DNA of 64,000 nt from Diadophis punctatus similis (Eukaryota > Chordata > Lepidosauria > Squamata > Dipsadidae). The notes beneath the pieces were generated by a model. That model ran no database searches. It worked only from the letters and a program-made list of their open reading frames with translations, and had not been told where the DNA came from. The stretch lies in the NCBI GenBank assembly GCA_023053685.1, contig JALIGW010000003.1, forward strand, positions 146,124,665-146,188,664. Direction: 5' to 3'. This document shows, piece by piece, positions 24,961 through 35,721 of the stretch. The first letter of the stretch is position 1. Each line of letters opens with the position of its first letter. The position numbers and the translations under genes are program-made.

Positions 24961-26002
24961 TATTAGTGGATAAAACAAAACCCCAGGTCCCATGTGAATG
25001 TTGCCTGATACTGAGATCCCCAACATCAACAGAAGAATAGAGTTGTAAGCAAGACCCAAAATTATTTCACTTTTTTGGGGTTAGCAGGAAGAGTTCACTT
25101 TCCATTGCAAATATTTTCTTGGCTTACAAATCTGTTGAAAGCTAGGATATTTTTTTAAAATCATTTTTATCCTAATTAGTTGCACCTAGAAGGAAAGAAG
25201 CACAACCATTGTGGGATTTCTGAAGATTGAAAATGCAGACTAAACAATCTGACAGAAAGTGATCCATTGATGAATTTCCCTCACTGAGGAATCTATCGTT
25301 GAGGAAGCAGGATTGATCTTCCAAAAGAAGATAGATAAATCAGGTTTATGAAGGTTTTTCTCCATAATGTTAATCAAATTATTATTATAGTTAACTTTTA
25401 TAGGATTTTCATCAAGACAACAGCACATACTATACATGGAGGCTTTCTAGAGAAAGAAACAAATAATTATCTTGAAAAGATAAATTTGGTAGCATAAAGA
25501 TGTTGTACTACATTTTTATTTTAATAAGTCTTTCAATTTATTATCTAATTATGTTATTTTTATGTTACAAATAATAACAGTATAGCAAAGACATTTAATT
25601 TTAAACGTTACATAAAATTCAATACATGTAATTAATCTGTAATGAGGATATCATTTAAAACTTTAATGCTTATAGTAAATCTCATAATGTAAAGTCATTC
25701 ATCAGTACAAACTGAAAATAAATCACATGAGAATAATATGTTCAAGTTTCTGCTTTAATTAACCATTTTGCATTAACTTGCTAAAATAAAACAATCCAAT
25801 TATGATGAAAATGCATAATAATATTAGGTGCTTCAACCATTCCAGAAAAAGTATCAACTACTTGAACCAGATTACAATATATTTTTTAAAACTCCTATTC
25901 AACAAATAAATTGGGTTTTTCTTGTTTGAGAATGATACTTTTTGTTCATTTCAATACAGATAGCTCTCGTTCAGCAATCACAACTGAGACCAGCTACTAT
26001 GC
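24961..26002. other. Unassigned AT-rich DNA
   Basis: No gene or repeat is recognised. Very AT-rich from about 25440 to 25900. Confidence 0.45.
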
Positions 26003-26010
26003 CTCTAAGG

Positions 26011-26146
26011 CAGTGTTTCCCAACCTTGGCAACTTGAAGATGTCTGGACTTCAACTCCCAGAATTCCCCAGCCAGCGAATGCTGGCTGGGGAATTCTGGG
26101 AGTTGAAGTCCAGACATCTTCAAGTTGCCAAGGTTGGGAAACACTG
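26011..26146. mobile_element. Perfect palindromic MITE (66-bp arms, 4-bp loop)
   Basis: The left arm (26011-26076) and right arm (26081-26146) are exact reverse complements over all 66 bases, separated by GAAT. The ends are CAGTGTTTCCC and GGGAAACACTG. Both sides carry CTCTAAGG (26003-26010 and 26147-26154), a perfect 8-bp TSD. End sequence and TSD length fit hAT transposition of a fold-back MITE. The lack of any arm difference indicates a young insertion or gene conversion between arms. The two reading frames over it are mirror images, not genes. Confidence 0.96.
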
Positions 26147-26154
26147 CTCTAAGG

Positions 26155-26705
26155 GAAGTAGTCACTAAGTGGGATATTATATGATCATGACTCTGATTTC
26201 CAGATCAAAACTGACAAGACTAATCAGGTTCAATTTTCAGGAGTGGGGAAATATTAGCAAACTGGATAGAACAGAATGAGGTTCACCTAGCTTATGATGC
26301 CAAAGATTTGAAAACTTTCCGTTCTGCAAGGTGGCAAAGTGAAACAAACCCAGATCTTTGCCTACCAGCCATAGACAACTTAAAAACCCTTGTCTGCTAT
26401 ACAAGGAAGTCCTACTGGGTTTTCTGAATATCCAAGATAGACCAATCATACTTACTGCAGGACTACAATTACCTCTAATAAGATCATTGCAGAAACCAAG
26501 GTGGAACTTCTAGCAAGGAAACTGGGAATGATACACTAAAGAGGTGGACTCCAACAGGTGGTCGATTCCTCCTTCAGTAAAAAAAAAACTACTTTGATCT
26601 GTGAAAGTCATAATCTCAGCAGCAAAACGTAATATATCTTGTGGGTACAGAAAATAATACATTCCTTGTTGGAGCCACATCACAGAAAACTTGTCTGAAG
26701 AATTC
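26155..26705. other. Unassigned DNA
   Basis: No gene or known repeat is recognised. Confidence 0.45.
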
Positions 26706-27071
26706 TGTCAGGGTTCCAAATAGCATTCAAACTTAAATCAGAGTCCAAGGCAAAGTATTCCTCAAAGTTCCAATTTATTGCTGAAGCCATGTTGGCACAT
26801 CCAAGGAAAACCCGAATCTGACTTTCCCCCAGCTTTCCACCCAGTAGGAAGTTGGCACCCCTTGTCCCACACCCCCAACTTCTGCCTGTGCGGCCGTTCC
26901 TCCTCCCAGTTTCCGGACAGGTGCTGGACAAAGGATGACCTTGAAGTTCTAGCAAGAATGTGTTGTCTAAGTTTGCTCCCTCATGCAATCCCCCCTCCCA
27001 GGTTCCCACGGTCAGCAGCCTTCTAAGCAATAATGTGGCGAGCAATGCTCTAAGTCCAACATCGCTCGACA
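26706..27071 (-). mobile_element. Putative solo LTR or LTR-like repeat
   Basis: About 125 bp at 26706-26830 recur at 35107-35225 in the opposite orientation. Read on the minus strand, the shared part has AATAAA, then TTGGAACTTTGAGGAATACT, and ends GGAACCCTGACA. That layout (poly(A) signal, short trailer, terminal CA) suggests the R-U5 end of an LTR. A minus-strand TG at 27071-27070 could be the start. I found no target duplication, so both the LTR call and the left border are tentative. The 151-aa frame across it is not gene-like. Confidence 0.4.
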
Positions 27072-27110
27072 GATACCAAAGAATAGGTGATCCGAATTTG
27101 AGAAGAAATA

Positions 27111-27378
27111 CAGTAGAACCTCTGGTCACGACCATAATTCATTCCATAACTTTGGTCACAACCTGATTTGGTCATGACCCAAACCTAACCAAAATTTATG
27201 CAGATTGCTGTTGTGTGGCGCTTACAAAAAAAATGGTGTGGAAGGGGAAATCAGCTGCAGCCGTGTTTGATCGCCACCTGAGTATGTGTTCATGACCAGA
27301 TTCAAAAAATTTCTGAATTTTTTGGGCGGAACCCGATTTGGTCGTGGTCAGAAGTGTTTGTGACCAGAGGTTCTACTG
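27111..27378. mobile_element. TA-flanked MITE, Tigger/pogo-like
   Basis: The terminal inverted repeats are perfect over 19 bp (CAGTAGAACCTCTGGTCAC at 27111-27129; its complement at 27360-27378). TA dinucleotides flank both ends (27109-27110, 27379-27380), as expected for Tc1/mariner/pogo-superfamily transposition. Partial inverted homology continues inward (GGTCATGACC and GGTCGTGGTC). It is 268 bp with no coding capacity. Confidence 0.88.
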
Positions 27379-27380
27379 TA

Positions 27381-27745
27381 CAATGCTCCATTAACAACAA
27401 GCATAAAGAAAGAAGGACAGAAATAACTGAAAACTTAGCCAAAAAGCATGGTCTATTACAGAAACTGGGAATGGCAACTTCAATTCTTACTCAAAACCTC
27501 CAAATATCACCATCTCAGATAGCTCTACATATAAAGAATCATGCAGAACACATTCCTTTAGATCCACACTTTGAAAATGAGGTACAACAACAAATACATG
27601 TATTAAATGAACAAACCACAGAAGATTCACTTCTTTGCCATTTTCAGGAGACAACTTGGAAAGAGCTGTAAAAAAATCTCAAAGTAAGGAAGGCCCTGCC
27701 AGGCCTGACGAGATGTTCCCAGAGTTTATTAAACCTTTAGGATCA
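27381..27745 (+). pseudogene. LINE ORF2 fragment, start of reverse-transcriptase domain
   Basis: The frame at 27381-27671 reads as a linker region (TENLAKKHGLLQKLGMATSI, LDPHFENEVQQQIHVLNEQT). After a frame change at about 27650 it continues LERAVKKSQSKEGPARPDEM and FPEFIKPLG, a decayed form of the K-GKAAGPDG--PEF motif that opens LINE polymerase domains. It stops where the L2-like tail begins. I cannot assign the clade. The TA-flanked MITE lies directly upstream and may have split the element. Confidence 0.5.
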
Positions 27746-27926
27746 CATTTTATTTATTTATTTATTTTATTTATTTTGTCAAGCTTAACAGATATAAGTA
27801 TAAACATGATTATGAATACAGGAAATGGATACAAGTAAATGGGGACAGTAGGACAGGGACGGTAGACACGTTGGTGCGCTTATGCACACCCCTTACAAAC
27901 CTCTTAGGAATGGGCTGAGGTCAATA
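27746..27926 (-). mobile_element. L2-like LINE 3' end
   Basis: This matches the 18.3-kb and 42.2-kb copies: a TTTA-rich tail (27748-27777), then TTTGTCAAGC, GGACAGTAGGACAGGGACGG and CCTTACAAACCTCTTAGGAA on the plus strand. Only the untranslated end and a few C-terminal codons remain. Confidence 0.85.
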
Positions 27927-30483
27927 GTTAAAGTAAACATCTTAGAAGATGTCTACAGCAATCTTATACAGATGCTTTGGACACTGGAAAGGTCCCCATA
28001 TTCTGTTATAATTGTTCCAGAAGCTTATAGTAAATACTCAACAGAGCTCTAGAGCTATAACTTGCTGGATAATCAAGGGTTTTCCACTTTTTAAGATGGC
28101 AGGGGCTTTGGATATATTGAACTGACTGGCTCTTTTGTTCCTGCAGCTGCTGTCATTTTTACAAAAAGCAAAAAAAAAAAAAAGCTTTGATGTAATTCAA
28201 ATTAAAATGAAAGGTTGGGGAAAGGATAAGATCCTGCAGAATTCGAAACACTTGAGCAATTCTTGAGCAATAAGGGAAGAATTATTAAGCATGTTATTGA
28301 GCTACTCGTAAAAAGGGAGACAAGACAGAGTTCAAATATATTACAGTCATCCATGACACATTTTTGAGGTCAGCACACTATTTTTTAATTAAGCCTGTGC
28401 ACCGGATTTGGCAGAAAACTAGTTTATGGTGTGGAATTAATTCAGAACAGCTTTTCATTTATCTGGATGAAGTAAAAAAAGATCTCAATATGTGCTCTAT
28501 TCTGATTCCAAGTCTTCACAAATCTCCTTTCTTGATCTGCCTCTCTGTAGTTGCATTTTGTTAGAAAGCATGGTACTGTATCAGCTAGAACAAAATGACA
28601 AAAACACAAACTTTCAGTACTGTTTGCAAAATGCATGCTTAGCATTGATGTTTATGAAATTTTGTACACTTAATTGCCTCATGGAATGGCCTAATCCAAT
28701 TGCCATCTATTCCAATTTCATATCAATTTGCTAAAAAAAACACAAGGCACAGCCATTTGAAATGTTTACATATTACTTATTGGCATGAAGCTCATTTTTC
28801 TGAATTTCACTCTGAATCCGCTCATTGGGTTCACTTGAATTACCTTTGGAGAACCCAAGCCATTTCTAGAATCTAAATGTGTGGAGAAATTGCATTTACA
28901 ATAAGTAAGTAGATATAAGTCTATCATTACATGGTTTAGTTTTTCCATTTCAGCAGAAGTATAAAATTCTATAGGTTTATCTGAATGTGAGAAATTATCA
29001 CAAGGAAGGAAACCGATGGATTATTATTAGAAAAAATGACCCAGTATGAAAAAGACACTTTTTATCATCGTGGACTTAAATTTAATTGCGATTTGTTTAC
29101 AAATGCTTCAACTAAGGTGAACTTTATTGGTCAAGCAATATAAGAAGAAGAGAACCATTAGCCCAAGAAGTTACATTTCAACAAAGACTTTATATAACCT
29201 TTTGAATTAAATAATAATAATTCTCCCAGAAAGCTAGGTAGGAAGAAATAGACCCTAACAAAAGTAACTTCATGCTAGTCATATTCATTACAGTAGATTG
29301 CATATACCTTTTTTCATTAAAAATGGCAACTTTAATTTTACTAATAGTCCAGATCCATATTTAAGATACAAGATAGTATGTGAGAACTGAAGGTATTTAA
29401 AATAATTAAAGCTGGAATCCAGCCCATAGCTACAGGCACTTAATTCTGATTAACACTATTGAGCCTTAAGAGAGTACTGTGCTACCTACAGCATTAAAGA
29501 TACTTTGATTTCTAATACAATAATGTATCATTATTGCAAGAACAGTTAACAATGCCTGTTATTAAATTAACCAGTATAGATTCGCAAGTCTGCAAATACT
29601 TGGATTTAACATTATTGCTATCATTTAAAAGCTTAAAGGCTCCACAGAACAGATTATGATTAAACTACCCTAAAACAATTAACTTTCAAACACAACTATA
29701 TATTAACATAGTAATAATAAATAAAATAAGCAAACACTATGCACTAAAATCTCTAACTGCAGCCTGGGATAAATAAAACTTCAAAGTCGCCCCAAAGGCA
29801 ATAGAAGCTCTAAAAGATGTGATGTGCACTTTCAAGGAAATTATTCCAAAATTGAAGATAATACACTGCTAATTCACTGCTCATAGTCTTTGGCAATCTC
29901 TAAGATTTTGATGGTGCATCGAATAACAAGATTTCAGATACTGATCTTAAAGCTAAACTTCATCTTGTATAACAGTAGATGGGCTTTCAGATAACTTGAT
30001 CCCAAATGATTAAGTCCTTAAAGGTTAATACTTATATATAAATTGAGCTCAGAAGCGAGCTAGCAAACAGTGTGACACCAAATAATTTTAATCTGAATGC
30101 TGATATCCTACAAGCGCCTAATCCTACATTCTGCATCCATTTTAATTTTAAGAGCAACTTTTATCAACCACACTAAAGGAAATTCATTATTGAACTATGG
30201 CCCGACTTCCATAGACAAGGTCATAAGAGATGAATCAGATTAAAGAAACTTCCCAAGCTTTTTTTAAGATAAAATTTTTTATATCTTCATATAAAAACAA
30301 GACAAGGAAAACTTCCAGCATGTGGTTTACTTTTAGGTAAACTACAGCTCCATCCAGAATCAGTTGTACATATCTATCTGAGTCAACAGATAGTTCCACA
30401 ATTGCTTCTGCTGTGTGATAGATTTCTTTCCTTGCAATCTTGTGTGGAAATAATTACACACAAAAAAAATCCTGCCACTTTTG
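27927..30483. other. TE-poor unassigned AT-rich DNA, 2.5 kb
   Basis: No gene, RNA gene or known repeat is recognised. Confidence 0.45.
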
Positions 30484-30566
30484 ATGTAGTGGTTCCAGTG
30501 AGTTTTAGTCCCGCCTTAGGCATGAAAGCCAGCTGGGTCACTTTGGGCCAGTAACTCCCTCTCAAT

Positions 30567-30902
30567 CAGGGGTGGGTTCCTCCTGGTTCGGACCGGATCA
30601 CCCAACTTGGTAGCGACACGCTCATGACGTCACTGTTGGTGCCGTTCCGTGCGCACCGCTATCTTTTTTTGGATTTTGTGCAAATTTTCCCCCTTCCGCG
30701 GCTTAAAAAAGGGCCTGCCCGCCCACCCGCGGGTGAATTCTGACCTTTATTTCTTTGCCCGAAGCACAGCTGATGAGCTCCTCAGCTGTGTTTCGGGATA
30801 ATTCCTGCTTCTGAGCATGCGTGGAAGCCAAATCGCATGAGGGGACGCACGAGAAATGTCGTGATAAAAATCGGTGGCGAAGGTAAGTGGAACCCACCCC
30901 TG
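30567..30902. mobile_element. hAT-type MITE, family A, inside the SINE
   Basis: The ends are CAGGGGTGGGTTCCTCC and, inverted, GTGGAACCCACCCCTG. Both flanks are CTCTCAAT (30559-30566 and 30903-30910), a perfect 8-bp TSD. It carries a full cyclic-AMP-response-type palindrome, TGACGTCA, at 30625-30632. Non-coding, GC-rich relative to its surroundings. Confidence 0.96.
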
Positions 30903-30960
30903 CTCTCAATGCAACCCACAAACAGGGTTGGTGTTGTGAGAAAAATAGGAGAGAAAAAAG

Positions 30961-31352
30961 TACAGGTGGTCCTTGATTTATGACCACAATTGAGCTCAAA
31001 ACTTCCATTGCTAAGCAAGACAGTTGTTGAGTTTCCCCCCCTTTTTACAACCATTCTTGCCACAATTGTTAAGTGAATCACTGAAGTTGTTAAATTAGTA
31101 ATATGGTTGTTAAGTGAATCTGGCTTCCCCATTGACTTTGTTTGTCAAAAAGTTGCAAAAGGGGATCAAATGACCCCCGGGGACACTGCAACCATGATAC
31201 AATACATGCCAGTTGCCAAGCATCTGAATTCTGATCATGGGGACGCTGCAACACTTGTGAGTGTGAAAAATGGTGGTAAGTCACTTCTTTAAATGCTGTG
31301 GTAACTTCAAATGGTCACTAAGTGAATGGTTGTAAGTTGAGGAATACTTGCA
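30961..31352. mobile_element. TA-type MITE (GGTGGTCCTTGATTTATGACC family)
   Basis: The left end TACAGGTGGTCCTTGATTTA is mirrored by a decayed right end, GGTTGTAAGTTGAGGAATAC then TTGCA. The same interior (for example CCAGTTGCCAAGC and GTAAGTCACTTCTTT) recurs at 34461-34836. The TA start suggests a Tc1/mariner-like target. It interrupts the SINE between its middle and its tail. No protein is encoded. Confidence 0.8.
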
Positions 31353-31410
31353 TTATGTATGTTCACCACCTTGAGTTACTTATAAAGTAATAAAGATGGG
31401 ATCAAAAAAT

Positions 31411-33063
31411 CTATTTAAAAAAACCCTCCTAGGAATAAGAGTCTGAGATCGGATTAAAAGGGTTTATTAGAAGGAAAATTAAAATTAGAATGAAAGAATT
31501 CTAGCAAGTACCCTACTTTCAAATGAAACACCGATACACAGACAACTTAGGAGCCTGTAAATGTTGAAAAATATGTGAGCCAAGATGGAATCTTGATCAA
31601 AGGCAGCTGAATAGAAATACATTGGACCTCCTTGTCAGCTATTCCTTCTCTCTATGCCAATTAGTAAACAATATGAACACTGAGGGGTCCTCAATGCAAG
31701 AAAACAAGCAAGCTCGGAGACCACCAAGGACCCCTCATTTCAACCCTGACTATAAATATTCTCCTTTATTAATATGAACATTGCATCTATGTGCTCTCAA
31801 AAACCTTAGATTTTGCCTCCAAATTATAATTTTGCTTTTAATTTTTAGGCAGGAGGGGAATATCATTAAGTATATACGCAGGAATCATATATTATTTCAT
31901 TTAAATTAAATCAATTTTAATTTTTCCTCTGGCCCTACCTTCTTCAATGTCATGTTGTCCTAAGATTGTCACTTAAGGTCAAGTGTGGCCTTTAGCTTCT
32001 CAAAAACTTCATCATTGTGCTCTTTCTATGTTTACTGGTCTGTGTACAATTGCAGGCTTGAGTCCAACCAACATCCATAAAATTTATTTTTTTATAGAGA
32101 TGTTTAAAACAGATTGCAGATGTGAGAGGGGAGCTAAATCAGAATGATATATAGACCCACCAATATACTTGTATTTTCAATACAGTTTTCAGGAGGTAAA
32201 AGTTAGCATAATATTCTGTATTTCAGTTTGAAATTATGCAGTTATTCAACAAAATCTTTCTATTGACTAAGCCTCTTAGGTACTGTAAATCATTATGGAG
32301 AAAAATATTCAGCTTAAACAGTTTCAGTAGTGCAGTGACAAATTAAAAGAATCTAAAGTGTTATATGTGCATAGAACTTACTGAGAGAAGTAAGTAGTAA
32401 AACAAAAGGATTATCATCCAAATGCTAGTAAAATCCATGGACCTTAACAAAGACCTCACATAATGAGTTTCCAAACAAACCCCCTCTGAAGAAAATGCCA
32501 AAATATTGGAACAAAACTATCACTGCATAATTACCCATTCATAATGCTATGGTTCCTCTTTCATCATTTCAGTTATGCTCCGCTGCACAATATTTCACAA
32601 AATGAAAGCTCACTTTGCTCTTTGGAGCTATGGCTTTTTACAGTTTGTTTAACTTGCAAGCTATTATAAAATGATCCACTATTCATTTACTGATTATTTG
32701 TAGACTCTGCTGATCAGGTATAATGGTGGTTGTCTGAGTCAAAAAACAATGCACAAACTTGATGATTAGTGTAGAAGTTAAATTACTACAGTTGTAGTGT
32801 AGAAGATAAATTACTACAGTTGGCAAATCAATTCCTTTGCTAAACTTATAGCCAGAGTAGATCTTCTCTCTTAAGACTAAAGGAAAGAAAGAGGTCTTTG
32901 TCAAATGTACATAGCTGAATAATCCAGTACAAACGAGCCAGTACTGTATATGCTAGGTAACAGAACTATATAGATGTTAGGTAGCAAGACATATCTTCTC
33001 ACCTAGGCATCCAAAGCAGTTATAAGATGATTGGGATAAATGTGCAAATTTAGGAATTATATT
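31411..33063. other. Unassigned DNA with a possible repeat at 31625-31765
   Basis: No gene is seen. The part around 31680-31765 (AAGCTCGGAGACCACCAAGG, ACCCCTCATTTCAACCCTGA) looks like a dispersed reptile repeat I cannot name. The rest is AT-rich and featureless to me, with a local near-repeat at 32771-32822 (GTGTAGAAGWTAAATTACTA twice). Confidence 0.4.
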
Positions 33064-33076
33064 AATACTAGGGAGA

Positions 33077-33410
33077 TCAGCGGCATGGTGGCTTAGAGGT
33101 TAAGAGCTGAAGTGGTGCAGTGGTTAAATGCAGCCATTGCAGGCTGACTGCTAGATCAACAGCTAGTTCAGCGGTATATAAGAAAAGTGCTATTGCCATA
33201 TAAGTGCTATTGCCTCCATTTGGAAGGTTGAAAGTTCAATCCTAGGCAGTGGCATATGTTTCTCTATAAGGATGCAAAGAGAAAATATCTGCTGTGAACT
33301 CCATGAAGGCATCAGGAAGGGCATCCAGCTAGTAAACTCTCAGCTCCATTCAGTTGCCCTGACTCAACACTGAATAAAGGGATTACAGGGTTGTAAAAGG
33401 GCAAAAAAAA
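33077..33410 (+). mobile_element. tRNA-derived SINE with 13-bp TSD and A-tail
   Basis: AATACTAGGGAGA occurs at 33064-33076 and again at 33411-33423, a perfect 13-bp TSD. The insert starts with a tRNA-like head (GGCATGGTGGCTTAGAGGTT), includes AAAGTTCAATCCTAGGCAGT (a B-box-like segment at about 33230) and ends with an A-run (33403-33412). A second SINE interrupts the head (33109-33215). Confidence 0.88.
33109..33215 (+). mobile_element. Second SINE nested in the first, internally deleted
   Basis: AAGTGGTGCAGTGGTTAAAT, then GCAGGCTGACTGCTAGATCA, is the head of a different squamate SINE. It jumps directly to that family's tail (AGCGGTATATAAG and TGCTATTGCC). The middle is missing. It lies between the A-box and B-box parts of the outer SINE. 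Confidence 0.6.
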
Positions 33411-33581
33411 AATACTAGGGAGAGTACATGTGAACAGTTTGGAAATAGCATAGAACATTGAATGAACAAGACTAATAGTCAAACATAGACACAGGAACAA
33501 ATTTCCAGATAAGATGAGATTGGATCCAGGAGCTGATTCTCCATGAGCACACTAAATTAATTTATGGAAATAGATGACAAG

Positions 33582-33890
33582 CAGAGGTGGTATTCAGCAG
33601 GTTCTGACCTGTTCTGGAGAACCGGTAGCGGAAATTTTGAGCAGTTCAGAGAACCAATAAATACCACCTGTGACTGGCCCCACCCCCATCTATTCTCTGC
33701 CTCCTGAGTCCAAGCTGATAAGGAGGAAATGGGGATTTTGCAGTAACCTTCCCCTGGAGTGGGGTGGGAATGGAGATTTTATAGTATCCTTCCCTTGCCA
33801 CGCCCACCAAGCCACGCCCACCAAGCTACGTCACGCCCACCAAACCACTCCCACAGAACTGGTAGTAAAAAAATTTGAATCCCACCACAG
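33582..33890. mobile_element. hAT-like MITE (CAGAGGTGGTATTCAGCAGG ends)
   Basis: The left end CAGAGGTGGTATTCAGCAGG and right end TTTGAATCCCACCACAG are roughly inverted. The interior carries CCACGCCCACCAAG repeats near 33797-33843, typical of these elements. The left flank ATGACAAG has a near match (TTGACAAG) a few bases beyond the right end, so the right border may be mutated or extended. Confidence 0.65.
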
Positions 33891-34460
33891 ATTAATTGAC
33901 AAGGAACCTGTTCTGTTGGATGAAGTGAAAGAAAAGCATTTTCTCTGATTCTTCTTTCCTTCAGCATCCAAATTGTCTTATGCACTGTTCTGAAAATTCC
34001 TCCAGAGATATTTTGTAAGGTGTATGGAACTACTGGGAGAATACAGACATCGGCAATGCATGCAAGTTGCAATTAATACCCCCTAACATTTAGTTTGCAG
34101 AGTTCTTCCCTTTCACAACATGGGAACCAATCTTTTGAGAAATGATTCCCACAACTGAGAAAAGACGGATTGGATCAACCACACATCTTATTCATTTCCC
34201 TACTCACTGTAATGGAGATATTTCTGCTGCAGAAGTGTTTAATGATCTATGAATGTAGCATTAGAAATCAGTCACTGAAGCAAGCTGCAATTAAACATTG
34301 AAAATCTGGTTTTATTACTGCTAGTGCAAAACACTATATTTAATATTTGTGAGGTTATTTTAGAAAATGTATGTCATACTAAGAAAAATGAGTTGTTTAC
34401 AAAGAAACTTTGAAACCATTTGACTTGTAGCCATAATTTTCAACAGATTTGTAAGACACA
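33891..34460. other. Unassigned DNA
   Basis: No gene or repeat is recognised. Confidence 0.45.
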
Positions 34461-34836
34461 AAGACCACAACTGAGCTCACAATTTCCATTCCTAAGCAAG
34501 AGAGTTGTTAAGTGAGTTTTGTCCCACTTTATGACCCTTCTTGCCCAAATTGTTAAGCGAATCATTTTTAGCTGTTAAGTTAATAACACAGCTATTAAGT
34601 GAATTTGGCTTTCCTGTTGATTTTGCTTGTCAGAAGATCACAAATGGTGATCACATGATTCCAGGACACTGCAACCGTCATAAATACTTGCCAGTTGCCA
34701 AGCCTCCAAATTTTGATCACGTGGCCATGGGGATGCTGCAATGGTTGTAAGTGTGAAAAACAGTCATAAGTCACTTCTTTCAATGCTGTTGTAACTTTGA
34801 ACGGTCACTAAATGAATGGTTGCAAGTTGAAGACTA
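34461..34836. mobile_element. TA-type MITE, second copy of the 31-kb family
   Basis: It aligns along its length with 30979-31345: GACCACAACTGAGCTCACAA at the start, CCAGTTGCCAAGCCTCCAAA in the middle and CGGTCACTAAATGAATGGTT at the end. The terminal repeats are degraded, so borders are approximate. Confidence 0.75.
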
Positions 34837-35106
34837 ATTTGAAATAGTGTTCCTTAAACACTATGGGGGTAATATTAGTAATATGAAAGAAATGTTTAAC
34901 TGACAATGAAAATAATTTATTAGGTTAGAATGGAGAGAAAATAAAAAAACAGGCACTCACTGATGCTTTTCTGAGTGATGTTAGTAGGGTGACATAGTTG
35001 CTCAATCTCAAATCACATAGAAAGACGTCTTCTGTGCTGGGTGTTAAAAAGAACACAAATGACAGAAAACTTACATGTGTAGATCAGGGGTGGTGAAACC
35101 TGGGAA

Positions 35107-35225
35107 GCTTCAGATTCGGGTTTCGCCCAGATGTGCCAACATGGCTCTATTAATAAATTGGAACTTTGAGGAATACTTTGCCTTGGACTCTGATTTAATT
35201 TTGGATGCTATTTGGAACCCTGACA
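35107..35225 (+). mobile_element. LTR-like fragment, second copy
   Basis: This matches 26706-26830 in inverted orientation: CAGATTCGGGTTTCGCCCAG, then ATGTGCCAACATGGC, AATAAATTGGAACTTTGAGG and a terminal GGAACCCTGACA. The upstream part of the 26.7-kb copy is missing here. A different sequence (CAGGGGTGGTGAAACCTGGG) abuts it on the left and may be a hAT end. Confidence 0.5.
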
Positions 35226-35704
35226 GTATATTTCTTTCGGTCTTTAAAAAGGTAATTAGGAGCATTTATAGGGAGATGAAAAAGTTAAAGTGGCAGCCAC
35301 AAGTGACTGAAGTCCCATTCTTTGTCATGTTCATTAGGATGGGTGACTGGAAAGATTTTTTTTCCCTGTGCTTTAACTGTTTTTTAATACGAACTTGAAA
35401 AACAAGAGCCTTTGGAAATGACTACGAGATTCATCTTTCCTTCAGATCTTGGATGACTGTGTGTAGGAACTTTTTTAAGTCTTTTTTTAAGAAAAGGAAA
35501 AAAAATCCTAAAAAAAATTGGAGGAGGGACAGATATTTGAAAAGAAGAGAATGAAGGCTTATTGATTATGCTCTGAATGTCCCAAGAAGTGCCAATCTTC
35601 TTAGAATGGCCAGAATTGCAGTTTGGTACATGATCTTAAGAAAAACACACGAGATTTCTACTTCGACTGCAAATTATTTCAGATCTACCTGCAGCGATGT
35701 CCTT
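35226..35704. other. Unassigned DNA between LTR-like fragment and L1
   Basis: No clear match. It contains purine-rich runs near 35475-35530. The first part of a 139-aa frame starting at 35606 belongs to this host flank, not to the L1, because the L1 insertion point is at 35722. Confidence 0.4.
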
Positions 35705-35721
35705 GAAAAACTAGTTTATGC

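Larger units (their letters stand above)
30484..31410 (+). mobile_element. tRNA-derived SINE interrupted by two DNA transposons
   Basis: Three pieces form one squamate SINE. The head (30484-30566) holds GATGTAGTGGTTCCAGTGAG, then TTTTAGTCCCGCCTTAGGCA and AGCTGGGTCACTTTGGGCCA. The middle (30903-30960) holds AACCCACAAACAGGGTTGGT and GTTGTGAGAAAAATAGGAG. The tail (31353-31410) holds TATGTTCACCACCTTGAGTT and AATAAAGATGGGAT. The gaps are exactly a hAT MITE and a TA-type MITE. The TAGTGG A-box core and TTTTAGTCCC B-box region mark a tRNA-like promoter, now decayed. Confidence 0.85.

Noticed and set aside
30484..31410. tRNA genes at SINE heads
   Set aside because: The A- and B-box-like segments belong to SINE promoters; no cloverleaf with acceptor pairing can be drawn.
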